Shown here: positions 9,013 through 17,516 of the stretch, one piece after another | Position numbering within the stretch: the stretch's first letter is position 1 | Layout of the letters: each line of letters begins with the position of its first letter | From: JBBATK01 sp044228285 | Lineage (GTDB): Bacteria > Bacteroidota > Ignavibacteria > Kapaibacteriales > NICIL-2 | DNA length: 64,000 nt | Reading direction: 5' to 3' | Assembly: GCA_044228285.1 (NCBI GenBank) | Contig: JBGAVD010000001.1 | Span: 806,001 to 870,000, forward strand | Made by a program: the position numbers and the translations under genes | Notes under the pieces: generated by a model | Told to the model about the DNA's origin: nothing | Databases searched by the model: none | The model's input: the letters and a program-made list of their open reading frames with translations, nothing else

Positions 9013-9706
9013 TTGCACCTTGAAATGGTGTCCAGACACAGGCGCGCTGCCCAGCAACTTTCAATGCGCTGTTTGTCCATGTGTTGCAAGTGTGAAACAT
9101 CGTATAGTGTCCCGTGCCTTCATAAAAGGCATCATAATCACAGTATACTGCGTTCGTTTCAATGAGCTGCGTTCTTCCTGCAGAATCGAGAGCAAAACTC
9201 GAGCGTATATACTGAACCAAGTGTTCGTATTGTTTGGTGCTAAGATGCAGCACTTTTATCGAGTCTCCCACATGCATGTCGGGATAAAATGTGGTATGCA
9301 TCGCCGAAGATCCCAGACCAAAAACAGCATTAAACGCAGTGCTGAATTTGAGTTCTGACCACGTAGGAGTGTCTAAGTAAAAACCTTTGTTTCCCCAACC
9401 TATACCAACAAACTTCATTGTACTGTCTTTGGCTCGCGTATGCTCATAGGGTAGATCTGTTGACCAGTCATAGATATCACTCTTGACCGGCACTACCAAA
9501 TCGGTATGAGTTCCGTTGGTTCGAAGGAAAATATCAATATCAGAGGAAGTTGATTCCTCTGCTGCAACTGGAACTTTCGACAAGACCATAGCGCTCAACA
9601 TGTACAGCAGGGCATAAGCAAGTACAATGAGCGTAAACACCCACAGCATGCGAAATGCACGATAGAGGAGGGTGTAAAGAGTGGTTGGTCCAGGCTGAGT
9701 CGTCAC
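8996..9706 (-). CDS. DUF2459 / TIGR02117 family membrane-anchored protein
   Basis: 236 residues from GTG 9706; no strong ribosome site, and an ATG 19 codons downstream would remove part of the lead-in to the membrane helix. One N-terminal membrane helix (about 19-42) precedes a globular domain with the family's conserved features: NGTHTDLVVP near residue 88, a GWGNKGFYLDTPTW block and HTCNTWTNSALK near the C-terminus. DUF2459 proteins look like papain-fold hydrolases, with the conserved Cys (HTCNTW) and His as candidate catalytic residues, but their substrate is unknown. The gene sits 58 bp downstream of the polysaccharide operon on the same strand and overlaps the convergent OmpA-domain gene at its end, so read-through from the operon is possible. 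Confidence 0.75.
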   Translation of the reverse strand: MTTQPGPTTLYTLLYRAFRMLWVFTLIVLAYALLYMLSAMVLSKVPVAAEESTSSDIDIFLRTNGTHTDLVVPVKSDIYDWSTDLPYEHTRAKDSTMKFVGIGWGNKGFYLDTPTWSELKFSTAFNAVFGLGSSAMHTTFYPDMHVGDSIKVLHLSTKQYEHLVQYIRSSFALDSAGRTQLIETNAVYCDYDAFYEGTGHYTMFHTCNTWTNSALKVAGQRACVWTPFQGAIMERQ

Positions 9707-9764
9707 GTTCTGTCAAGCTAGGTACGAAATCGGGTGATGCTCCACATGCGGCATCGCTACGAAT

Positions 9765-11084
9765 TTAGCTCGCAACGAACTCTCGAGATGTACTAGCTGC
9801 GGAATTGATTATGGACGCATATCCTGAAGTCTTGGCTGAGCCCCGACTGTGAAAGCAGCTGAGTTGGCTCAGAGCATAGAAGCACTGAGCCTGAGCCCAG
9901 CGTATGTAAGGAGTCGTGTTCTGAATAAATCCGAAATGCTCTTTGGTGACAAAGTGTCCGTCGCTTCGTTGAAACTCTTTCACAAGCTGAGTAGCTAACT
10001 CTTGTGCGCAGCTGAGTGCGCGCGAACGTAGGTTGTTGCGGTCACGAAGCTGCGGAAAGCAACGGTGTATCAACAGTCCGAGCGAGATGCCTTCTGCCAT
10101 GTCATAGATCTCGCGTGAGACCAAGGCAATACGACGAGATTTAGCGAAGGGGCGAGTGCGTCCTTTCGCGTCGATAAGGGTACTGAGATAGAACTCGTAG
10201 CCCTTCTCGATCGAATCCCACACTTCGTGAAAACCTAAGCGGTAGTTGACCTTTACAAGGTTTTTTAAAACGAGACAACTATGAAAGTTGTCTACGAACA
10301 AGTCGCTTTCATTACCTGCTGCATACCACCAGGAACCGTCTTCCTGCTGCGATTCCACCACAAAGTTCAAGTTGCGAAGTGCGGTTTCAAGCATTGTCCG
10401 AGAACCAAAGCGGCTTGCCGCTTCACAAAGGACCATGGCTCGATAGGCATTCGCATTAATAACCTTTGACTGATCAATAGGCGAGTAGCTTGCAGCAGCA
10501 GAGTGAGCTGAAACAACCTGTTCATTGATGTCATTGAGAGCAAACTGTGCAATGCTCTGCGCAATGCGCTGGTAGTCTGGATTCTGCGTTAGGTCGTACA
10601 GTGCGAGATATGCCTCGAAGCAGTATGGAGTCGTGGTCATGAGCGGCGTCGAGCTCTTCCACAGACCGTTCTTACTCATCCAATCGAAAGGATAGCCCCA
10701 GCAATGTCCACTGTGAGATGCGCCTAACGATTGAGTCAAGAGTTCTTGACCAAGCTGCTTGGCTTGTCGCAGATAGCGATCATCTTGATGATCCCTTGCT
10801 AACTCACAGTACGCTAAGATGCAATGTGCATCAGCGATCGGATAACGATGTTTTGCCATGCCACGACGAAAGAGCGATGGTGCGAATATGTCGGCAAGGA
10901 ATATTGGCGTAACCGCCGCAGCACCAAGGAGAGCACTCTTGTGAAACAAGCCCTTTGCCCAGATTCCATATCGGCTACTCCACAAGTTGTAAGGATCATG
11001 TGAAGCTTGACCATTGGTCTGTAGCCAGTGCTGAAACTGCGAGAGAGATTGTTGTATATCCGAATAATTGAGGACGCTGCGCAT
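9765..11084 (-). CDS. Alpha/alpha-toroid (six-hairpin-like) protein of polysaccharide operon
   Basis: About 439 residues from ATG 11084; a GTG at 11090 directly abuts the previous stop codon (TAA-GTG) and is an equally close alternative. There is no signal peptide, so it is probably cytoplasmic. The sequence is a series of paired helices with aromatic turns, and the motif DGSWWYAAG...VDNFHSCLVLKNL is typical of (alpha/alpha) toroid proteins found in exopolysaccharide clusters (VpsJ-like, six-hairpin glycosidase/terpene-cyclase fold). Acidic and aromatic residues in that motif would line a sugar-binding cleft. It might be a sugar epimerase, lyase or glycosidase acting on the repeat unit, but the reaction cannot be fixed. 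It is the last gene of the polysaccharide operon and immediately follows the GT4 gene. Confidence 0.6.
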   Translation of the reverse strand: MRSVLNYSDIQQSLSQFQHWLQTNGQASHDPYNLWSSRYGIWAKGLFHKSALLGAAAVTPIFLADIFAPSLFRRGMAKHRYPIADAHCILAYCELARDHQDDRYLRQAKQLGQELLTQSLGASHSGHCWGYPFDWMSKNGLWKSSTPLMTTTPYCFEAYLALYDLTQNPDYQRIAQSIAQFALNDINEQVVSAHSAAASYSPIDQSKVINANAYRAMVLCEAASRFGSRTMLETALRNLNFVVESQQEDGSWWYAAGNESDLFVDNFHSCLVLKNLVKVNYRLGFHEVWDSIEKGYEFYLSTLIDAKGRTRPFAKSRRIALVSREIYDMAEGISLGLLIHRCFPQLRDRNNLRSRALSCAQELATQLVKEFQRSDGHFVTKEHFGFIQNTTPYIRWAQAQCFYALSQLSCFHSRGSAKTSGYASIINSAASTSREFVAS

Positions 11085-11090
11085 AAGCAC

Positions 11091-12218
11091 TTAGCTTTCG
11101 TTGTTGACCAGATGAAGGTTTGGCACGGCAGACTTTCGTGCTGTTTTGGGATACACGATGCGTTCGTAGAGTGCAAGAAACTCTTGCGTGACGGCTTCAG
11201 CGCGGAAATTCTGTGCGAGACTACGGTTAGCTGCCGACATCTGATTGCGCATATGCGGACTCTTTAAGAGCCGAACAATGTGTAGAGCGAGTTGCTCTGC
11301 ATCGCCGTGTGTAGAGTAGAGGCAATGCTGTCCTTCGCGCATATACGATTTACTGAATCTCGTACGTGTCGTCACAATTGGTACACCAGCTGCCAGCGCT
11401 TCTGCAATAACCATAGGCATTCCCTCTGGGAAGTGCGTTGGAAATGCGAACACATGTGTTGATGAGTAGTATGAGCTGGTTTGTTTGTTGTCGCAATGTG
11501 CATGCCGCTCCACACAGAAGTCTAAGTGTGAATCTCGAATGATGCGATCAACTTCTGCAGCATCTTCACCATCACCAACTATGTGAAATCGAGCTGTTGG
11601 CACTTCAGCAAGTACGCTTGGAATGGCATTGATAAAATCAAATACGCCCTTGCGTCGAATACATCGCGAAATGAACAATACACTAGGTTGGGCGCTTTCG
11701 TTTCGTTCAACCTCGTAGAAGTCTGGTTTGAGAATGTTCTTCACCACATACACTTTGCCGCGAGTTTCGGGGAACTCCCGTTCAAACTCGTCTTTCTCCG
11801 CATGAGAGAGAACTCCTAGAGCAGTTACATCTCGCAACAGTTGGTCGCGAAGTCGTTTGACCAGGCGTGACTCCGTAGTAAAAGCTTCAGGGAGTGATCC
11901 ATGAATTTTAATGAAGAGCGGAACACCATAGCGCTTTGCCATTGCTGCAAGAGGTGCGTCACGTAGGATTGCACGAGGATCGAATGCAGAGTTGTGGTGT
12001 ATGATGTCGGGCTCAGCATGAACGAGTAAACGTCGGACATGGAGGAGATCAGCGAAACGACCCCACACTTTTTGGACGAGGTTCTCATTGTCTGATTTTC
12101 GTCCATAGTCAAAAGCTACCAGTTCAAGGTGTTTGCGAAGCTCTGCCTCTAACCATGGAAGGTGAGTGGGTGGTCCGCCTTTGAGTGCGGGATTCGGTGC
12201 ATTAAAAAGAATCTTCAT
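11091..12218 (-). CDS. GT4-family glycosyltransferase
   Basis: 375 residues. I take ATG 12218 because the protein then begins MKILFNAPNPALKGGPP, the usual first strand and glycine-rich loop of a GT-B enzyme; the open frame upstream encodes unrelated sequence. The C-terminal nucleotide-sugar domain has LFISRCIRRKG, VGDGED and the GT4 EX7E motif in EGMPMVIAEALAAGVPI. The enzyme should add a sugar from an NDP-sugar to the growing lipid-linked repeat unit, retaining configuration, on the cytoplasmic side of the membrane. Donor and linkage are not readable. It is separated from the epimerase gene upstream by 78 bp containing a strong hairpin (12245-12273), the only sizeable gap in this half of the operon. 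Confidence 0.88.
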   Translation of the reverse strand: MKILFNAPNPALKGGPPTHLPWLEAELRKHLELVAFDYGRKSDNENLVQKVWGRFADLLHVRRLLVHAEPDIIHHNSAFDPRAILRDAPLAAMAKRYGVPLFIKIHGSLPEAFTTESRLVKRLRDQLLRDVTALGVLSHAEKDEFEREFPETRGKVYVVKNILKPDFYEVERNESAQPSVLFISRCIRRKGVFDFINAIPSVLAEVPTARFHIVGDGEDAAEVDRIIRDSHLDFCVERHAHCDNKQTSSYYSSTHVFAFPTHFPEGMPMVIAEALAAGVPIVTTRTRFSKSYMREGQHCLYSTHGDAEQLALHIVRLLKSPHMRNQMSAANRSLAQNFRAEAVTQEFLALYERIVYPKTARKSAVPNLHLVNNES

Positions 12219-12244
12219 GTACGTCGAAAGATGATCTTCTGTAT

Positions 12245-12273
12245 GGCGGCCTGCCCTTCGGTCAGGCAACGCC
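12245..12273. repeat. TTC-loop GC-rich hairpin between epimerase and GT4 genes
   Basis: GGCG/CGCC outer arms and GCCTG.CC/GG.CAGGC inner arms close a TTC triloop. It sits in the 78-bp gap inside the polysaccharide operon and lacks a T tract in the direction of transcription, so it looks like an mRNA-processing or stability hairpin rather than a terminator. It is one of a set of similar hairpins in this window. Confidence 0.5.
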
Positions 12274-12296
12274 GCGGTGTTTGGAGTTAGTATGTA

Positions 12297-13277
12297 CTAC
12301 TGGCGACGCTCTTCGGTCATGGTCATGAACGCCGGACGATATGGCATGGTGCCAGAAAGAAAAGACTCAACGGTTCTGCGAAGTCCATCCTCGAAGCTCA
12401 CCAACGCTTCGAATCCGAGCTTCTCAACGATCTTGGTATTGTCTGCTCTCGAGTGCTTCACATCGCCAATACGATCCTCAGTGTAGATGATGCGTGTGGC
12501 GCGTCCGCACAGTTCAAAAAGCAGTGCGAGCATTTCATTGAGTGAAACCTGATTGTTCAAACCAACATTGAAGACCTCTCCACCTGCGCCGCTACTCTCA
12601 ATAGCTAAGAAGTTTGCGTGCACAACGTTTTGTACGAAGGTGAAATCGCGCGATTGACGTCCATCCCCGTGAACGGTGATGGTATCACCATTCATGATTG
12701 CTTGAATGAATTTTGGGATCACGGCACTGTACTGAGAGTTTGGATCTTGGCGTGGACCAAACACATTGAAGTATCTTAAGGTCACAACGTCTAAGCCATA
12801 CAGCTGGTGAAACACAGAAGCATAGTATTCAGCCGTCAGCTTTGAAACGGCATAAGGCGACTTTGGCTGCGGTATCATCGTCTCGACCTTTGGCAGAGCT
12901 GGATTTGCACCGTAGACGGAAGAAGAGGATGCTTGCACGATACGCGGAACACCGCAATCGCGAGCTGCATTGAGGATATTGAGTGTACCGTTGACGTTGA
13001 CATCATTGGTCGTGATGGGATCACGCACCGAGCGTGGCACTGAAGGAAGAGCTCCAACGTGTATGATTGCGTCGCAGCCGCGCACAGCTTCATGCACAGT
13101 GTGATACGAGCGTAGATCACCTTCTATGAGGTTGATGCGGTCCGCAATGTGACTGAGGTTCTGGCGACGACCAGTTGAGAAGTTATCGAGCACGTTTACG
13201 TCATAACCGCGCTGCACTGCCTCATCCACAATATGAGAGCCGATGAATCCACCGCCTCCTGTTACGAGTACTTTCAT
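12297..13277 (-). CDS. NAD-dependent sugar epimerase/dehydratase (UDP-sugar 4-epimerase type)
   Basis: 326 residues, an extended short-chain dehydrogenase. Visible are the Rossmann motif TGGGGFIGSH (G7-G13), D31 after the second strand for the ribose of NAD, the S118-S120 region of the active site and the catalytic Y142-x3-K146 (PYAVSK). The stretch LRYFNVFGPRQDP is typical of the UDP-glucose/UDP-GlcNAc 4-epimerase (GalE/WbpP/Gne) branch. It should make a nucleotide-sugar precursor for the polysaccharide in the cytoplasm; the substrate could be a UDP-hexose, UDP-HexNAc or uronic acid form. Its ATG overlaps the stop codon of asnB by 4 bp (ATGA), so the two are translationally coupled. Confidence 0.88.
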   Translation of the reverse strand: MKVLVTGGGGFIGSHIVDEAVQRGYDVNVLDNFSTGRRQNLSHIADRINLIEGDLRSYHTVHEAVRGCDAIIHVGALPSVPRSVRDPITTNDVNVNGTLNILNAARDCGVPRIVQASSSSVYGANPALPKVETMIPQPKSPYAVSKLTAEYYASVFHQLYGLDVVTLRYFNVFGPRQDPNSQYSAVIPKFIQAIMNGDTITVHGDGRQSRDFTFVQNVVHANFLAIESSGAGGEVFNVGLNNQVSLNEMLALLFELCGRATRIIYTEDRIGDVKHSRADNTKIVEKLGFEALVSFEDGLRRTVESFLSGTMPYRPAFMTMTEERRQ

Positions 13278-15247
13278 AATGCATTCTCCAAATGTGTTGT
13301 TTGATTGTTTGTTTCTGTGTTTATGTCAGAGTGTGTGTCAATGAACGTTCCCTGCGTTGTCTCAGCCATACTTCTCTGTGCTGCTTCGCTTACGCAATGC
13401 AGTATTCCAAGTGACCAGAGTGCATTGGCGGCGTCACGTTCCGAGGAGTCGTGAGCACGAAAGACCTCAGTTATAGCCTGAGTCTGTACCAGACCGCTGT
13501 CACCGGAGCGCAGAATACGCTTGCGGAGTGAGGAGTTGCGTTCAGGTTGCAGCCAAGTGCGCAAAGGGAGTACAAAACCAGACTTTGGTGCTTTCAAAAG
13601 TTCTTGTGGGAGCCGGGGTCCCATGACGGATCTCAACACATACTTACGCTGAAAGCCCTTAAGACGAATGTCCATTCGCACGGACCACATGAGCTCTACG
13701 AGGCGATGGTCCAAGAAGGGCAAACGTGCTTCGAGAGCATGAGCCATCGTTGCTCGGTCCACCTTGGTGAGCATGTCGTCGGGTAGCGCAACTTTAGTGA
13801 GCCAATAGTTCAGCTTTGTGAAAGGGTCTGCTGTGGAGACAGCACTCAGCCGATCCTGAAGTACTTCTTCGGCGCTCACACTTACGAGAGATGAAGCGAG
13901 CGCGGAGCGCTCGGTTGAGCGAAAGCCATTTTGCTTGGCCATGATTCGATGCTCGAAGCTCTGTGAAGAGGCTCGAAGCACTTCTTCAACCCGGCGCATT
14001 TTATGTTTCATACCGCCGGGAGCAATTGATCGCAAGGCAGCGGCTCCAGCTGGCAATGCTCGTTTCGTGAGCATAGATGGTAGGTTTTGATAGTGCTGCG
14101 CAAACTTCTCACCTTGATGAATGGTATAGCCGCTGAGCACTTCATCGCCGCCATCGCCGGTTAAAATCACTGTTACGTACTTTTTCGCTTCGGCAGCAAT
14201 GAGATACGATGGTAGTGCGGAAGAGTCACCAAAGGGCTCATCGTAGAGCTCCGCAATGGTTTGAAGGAGTTCCTCTGCGTTCGACATCTCAATCTCAAAG
14301 CTTCGATGATTGGTTGCACACTGCGTTGCCACGAGTTGCGCAAGGTCTCGTTCGTCGAAGGCTCTATCAGCGAAGCCTGCTGTGAATGTTTGAATTGGCT
14401 CAGTGCTGACTTCACTCATTGCGCGAACTATAGAAGCCGAATCGAGTCCGCCGCTGAGAAAGGCTCCAAAGGGTACGTCGCTTCGCATGCGCAACTTCAC
14501 CGAGTCATAAAAGAGTTCTTCAAACTCCTTGAGGATATTGGCTTCATCTGCGCGCTGTTCGGCGGGAGCTATAAGTGGAACATCCCAGTATCGTTGCACA
14601 TGTACATTCCCATCGCGCACGATCATCGAACATCCTGCTTCGAGTTTGAAGATGTTTGTGAAGAAACTATGTGGAGCAGGTATATAGGTGAAGCACAGAT
14701 AACTGTCGAGCATCTCTGTGTTGATTGCTGCAGGTGCGCCAAAAGCAAAGAGAGATTTTATTTCTGATGCGAAGGCAAAACTGTTGTCGTGCGTAGTATA
14801 AAAGAACGGTTTCTCTCCCATACGATCGCGTGAACAGAAAAGCAAGTCTTGCGCGTGGTCGTACAGAGCGAAAGCCCACACTCCATTGAAGTGTTGCACG
14901 CAGTCAGTTGACCATTCGCGATACGATGCTAAGAGAACTTCAGTATCAGATTCGGTACGGAAAGAGTGACCTTTTGTTGTGAGATACTGACGCAGTTCTT
15001 GGTAGTTGTAGATTTCACCGTTGAAAACAATACTCAAGCGCTTGTCTGCACTGTGCATTGGCTGATGACCGGCGTCGGAAGTATCAATAATGGCAAGACG
15101 ACGATGTGCGAGAGCAATGTTTGCTTGAGTCCAGCTGCCAGCAGAGTCAGGGCCACGATGAAGCAGCGCTTCCCGCATTGGCAGGAGACGTTGCTCAGAA
15201 GCTTTACGCTCTTTATCGAGATGAACAAAACCGGCAATTCCGCACAT
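13274..15247 (-). CDS. asnB: Asparagine synthetase-type amidotransferase (glutamine-hydrolysing)
   Basis: 657 residues. The mature N-terminus begins MCGIAGFV, placing the nucleophile Cys2 of the class II glutaminase domain (about 1-190, with the RLAIID and NGEIYNY motifs). The synthetase domain follows, with the PPi-loop FLSGGLDSASI and the TGDGGDEVLSGY segment. This form uses glutamine ammonia and ATP to amidate a carboxylate. A housekeeping asparagine synthetase is possible, but relatives inside exopolysaccharide and exosortase-type clusters are thought to amidate a sugar acid or related carboxylate, and the location between a transglutaminase-like gene and a sugar epimerase points the same way. 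The C-terminal tail of about 35 residues is low-complexity (Thr/Asn/Gln). The stop overlaps the epimerase start; 110 bp separate it from the gene upstream. Confidence 0.9.
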   Translation of the reverse strand: MCGIAGFVHLDKERKASEQRLLPMREALLHRGPDSAGSWTQANIALAHRRLAIIDTSDAGHQPMHSADKRLSIVFNGEIYNYQELRQYLTTKGHSFRTESDTEVLLASYREWSTDCVQHFNGVWAFALYDHAQDLLFCSRDRMGEKPFFYTTHDNSFAFASEIKSLFAFGAPAAINTEMLDSYLCFTYIPAPHSFFTNIFKLEAGCSMIVRDGNVHVQRYWDVPLIAPAEQRADEANILKEFEELFYDSVKLRMRSDVPFGAFLSGGLDSASIVRAMSEVSTEPIQTFTAGFADRAFDERDLAQLVATQCATNHRSFEIEMSNAEELLQTIAELYDEPFGDSSALPSYLIAAEAKKYVTVILTGDGGDEVLSGYTIHQGEKFAQHYQNLPSMLTKRALPAGAAALRSIAPGGMKHKMRRVEEVLRASSQSFEHRIMAKQNGFRSTERSALASSLVSVSAEEVLQDRLSAVSTADPFTKLNYWLTKVALPDDMLTKVDRATMAHALEARLPFLDHRLVELMWSVRMDIRLKGFQRKYVLRSVMGPRLPQELLKAPKSGFVLPLRTWLQPERNSSLRKRILRSGDSGLVQTQAITEVFRAHDSSERDAANALWSLGILHCVSEAAQRSMAETTQGTFIDTHSDINTETNNQTTHLENAL

Positions 15248-15357
15248 AAGACAACAACTCAGAGTTTTTGCTAAAGAAGCACAACTATTGTGCCACCTCT
15301 GATTCCGTTGAGTCGAAGGGAGGAAATGCAGGGAAGAATGTGAGAGAAGTCTGGCGC

Positions 15358-16347
15358 TTAGCTGCGATACTGCTTTGAAGAACGCTGGCGCAGATGCGAT
15401 TGTGAAGCGCCGTGGAGCAGGTCATGCGGAGGACAGTGCATACTGCGATGCATAGCAATAGCTGAATCTCGGAGACTTGGACTCTTTTCAGACTTGCGTA
15501 AGGAAGCGCGAAGTTGAAGACTTGCGGTCATAGAGATGATGAACAGTCCTAAGCTCAAATACAAAAGCAACAAACGTGGTCGGTCATAGATTTGAGGCGT
15601 CTCAATTGCACTCATACGCTCAGTACCAATGGTGTTTTTGAGCACGTTTTGTATCCATTTAGGAACTTTGGTCCAATTCAAGTGCTTGGGGTTGTCGAAC
15701 AAGTACGGATAGGTAGGGTGTTGAGCATAGATCTGATTGAACACACCAGCTTGGTGCTGAATCTCGTCCACACTTGCAATCTCTCCAACAGAATTCCGCC
15801 AAACAAAGGCGTTATCTGAAACAGCGATGACTTTCCACTTCTCGCCATCTTTATACTCAACTAGTGTGTGACCGCCTCCCTTGCCTTGCTCGTTATTGAG
15901 TAACTGTAGCTTTCTGGCGGGGATATCAAGCTGCCACAGAGAATTCATGAGCAATCGCGACATGGTGCCGCAAGGACCGAATACATAGTGTCCGCGTACT
16001 CCATAGGTACCATACTTCAGGGCAACAGTGGAGCTCATATTGAAGAAGTAACGAGACTCCAAATCGTCGTACCAATCCATGGATTTCACTTCCACACCAA
16101 ACTTGTTGTTGGTGATTGAATAGATACTTCGAGCGAGAGTCAGAACGGTGTCGTCCAAAGTCCGGGCAGCACTGTTGTAGAAAGCCCCGTGGAGGAAAGC
16201 CTTCATATACTCAGCGCGCTCATGCTGTTTATACATCATGAATGACGAGCTCAGAGCCGACAAAACTGTGACAGTGCTTGCTAGGATAAAGAGCTTGAAT
16301 CGTATGTTTTTACTGAGTTTCACGGCATTTGTAGTGATGACTGTCAA
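15358..16347 (-). CDS. Membrane-anchored transglutaminase-like protein in polysaccharide operon
   Basis: 329 residues from TTG 16347. This start is chosen because TTGA overlaps the stop of the preceding GT4 gene and no other start precedes the first membrane helix. Helix 1 spans about residues 17-38 and helix 2 about 260-287; the part between should be periplasmic. It carries a transglutaminase-core pattern: C126 in FGPCGTMSRLLMNSL, then DIPARKLQLL (the usual GIPAR), H160 in GGHTLVEYKDGEKW and D178 in AVSDNAFVW, in the Cys-His-Asp order and spacing of the family. Such enzymes hydrolyse, form or transfer amide bonds. With an amidotransferase encoded next to it, a role in modifying or cross-linking the polysaccharide or an associated peptide is plausible but unproven. 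The C-terminal tail after helix 2 is basic and His/Ser-rich. Confidence 0.65.
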   Translation of the reverse strand: MTVITTNAVKLSKNIRFKLFILASTVTVLSALSSSFMMYKQHERAEYMKAFLHGAFYNSAARTLDDTVLTLARSIYSITNNKFGVEVKSMDWYDDLESRYFFNMSSTVALKYGTYGVRGHYVFGPCGTMSRLLMNSLWQLDIPARKLQLLNNEQGKGGGHTLVEYKDGEKWKVIAVSDNAFVWRNSVGEIASVDEIQHQAGVFNQIYAQHPTYPYLFDNPKHLNWTKVPKWIQNVLKNTIGTERMSAIETPQIYDRPRLLLLYLSLGLFIISMTASLQLRASLRKSEKSPSLRDSAIAMHRSMHCPPHDLLHGASQSHLRQRSSKQYRS

Positions 16348-17516
16348 GATGTATAATGGGAAGTATCGACCTTAGAACTCGGCTCTTGAGAGTGCTCAGC
16401 GTCCAAAACATGTATGTAGAGCTCTCGCAGAGAGTGAATGTGGGCACCAATACTGTAGTTCTTTAAGGCATAGTCCTTTGCGCGCTGGCTCATCTGCTTG
16501 CGCTTGCGCGGATCCATCAGAAATGCCTCGAGTTTCTGTGCCAGATCTGCAGAATTTGCACACTGGAACAGTTCAGCGAGTTCGCCCTGACAACTGATCT
16601 CCTGCATGACGTCGATGTCGCTTGCCATACACGGTGTGCCAACCATCATGGCTTCCACGAGTGCCAAGCCAAAGGTGTCTTTTACAGTGGAGAACACAAA
16701 ACAATCGAGCTCGCGCAGAATGTTTCCTATATCTGTGCGCGCTCCAAGAAAATGCACGCGGTCGCGGAGGTTGTTTGCCTGTACAACGTCCAGACATGCC
16801 TTGTACGGTCGTTCGTCATCCACTCTTCCCACGAAAGCACAATGCAATTCTGGATGGGAAGCAGAGAGCAAGGCCATGGCTTTACAGATGCGAAGTTGGT
16901 CTTTTACAGAGTAAAAGTTTCCGACCATGCCGATGAGCGTCTCGTGTGGACCCAGACCCAGCTCGGCGCGGATTCCAGATACTGCCGTGTCAGCATCGAG
17001 TCGCTTAGGGTCAATACCATTGTACACAACATGTGCCTGAGGTAAATCGCGTATCCATTCGCGATCAAGGACCATATTGATCATACTTTGGCTCACCAAA
17101 ATGTTTGCATCGGTGCGTTGTACAACGGCACGGAATGCGACTTTATTTTTGATGTCTTCGGTGAATCCATGAATACTGTGGACCACAGGTGTAGTGCTCC
17201 CTCGTAGCGCATAAAGAGCATGCATGGTGCTCAACACTTGGTGTCCGTGGACAACCTGAATCTCATGCTCTGCACAATAGTCTCGAATGAACTGAGCGAG
17301 CGACAAGTCAAAGGCATGGCGACGATCGCGACGCACGAAGTGTATGGCGCAATCTTCAAATTCGGGCTGAAGCACGCCTCCACCGCTTGCAATGAGATGA
17401 AGCTCGATGCGATGCTCATAGGCATGACGACAGAGGTCAAGCAGCAAGGTCTCAGCACCACCACGATGTAGTGTGTCGATACAATGAAGAACGCGTATGG
17501 AAGGTATGCTGGCCAT
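16344..17516 (-). CDS. GT4-family glycosyltransferase
   Basis: 390 residues with the GT-B two-domain layout. The N-terminal domain opens with IRVLHCIDTLHRGGAE, the standard GGAE loop of GT4 enzymes. The C-terminal domain has IGMVGNFYSVKDQ, CAFVGRVDDER and the acidic motif in DTFGLALVEAMMVGTP. The first acidic residue of the usual EX7E pair is Asp here, a mild deviation. It should extend the lipid-linked repeat unit on the cytoplasmic face. The ATG shares one base with the stop of the GT2 gene upstream (TAATG), and its own stop overlaps the TTG of the transglutaminase-like gene, so the three genes are translationally linked. Confidence 0.9.
   Translation of the reverse strand: MASIPSIRVLHCIDTLHRGGAETLLLDLCRHAYEHRIELHLIASGGGVLQPEFEDCAIHFVRRDRRHAFDLSLAQFIRDYCAEHEIQVVHGHQVLSTMHALYALRGSTTPVVHSIHGFTEDIKNKVAFRAVVQRTDANILVSQSMINMVLDREWIRDLPQAHVVYNGIDPKRLDADTAVSGIRAELGLGPHETLIGMVGNFYSVKDQLRICKAMALLSASHPELHCAFVGRVDDERPYKACLDVVQANNLRDRVHFLGARTDIGNILRELDCFVFSTVKDTFGLALVEAMMVGTPCMASDIDVMQEISCQGELAELFQCANSADLAQKLEAFLMDPRKRKQMSQRAKDYALKNYSIGAHIHSLRELYIHVLDAEHSQEPSSKVDTSHYTS

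Noticed and set aside
14261..14767. 168-codon plus-strand frame opposite asnB
   Set aside because: It is Cys-rich and motif-free, and lies wholly within an unmistakable AsnB coding region.
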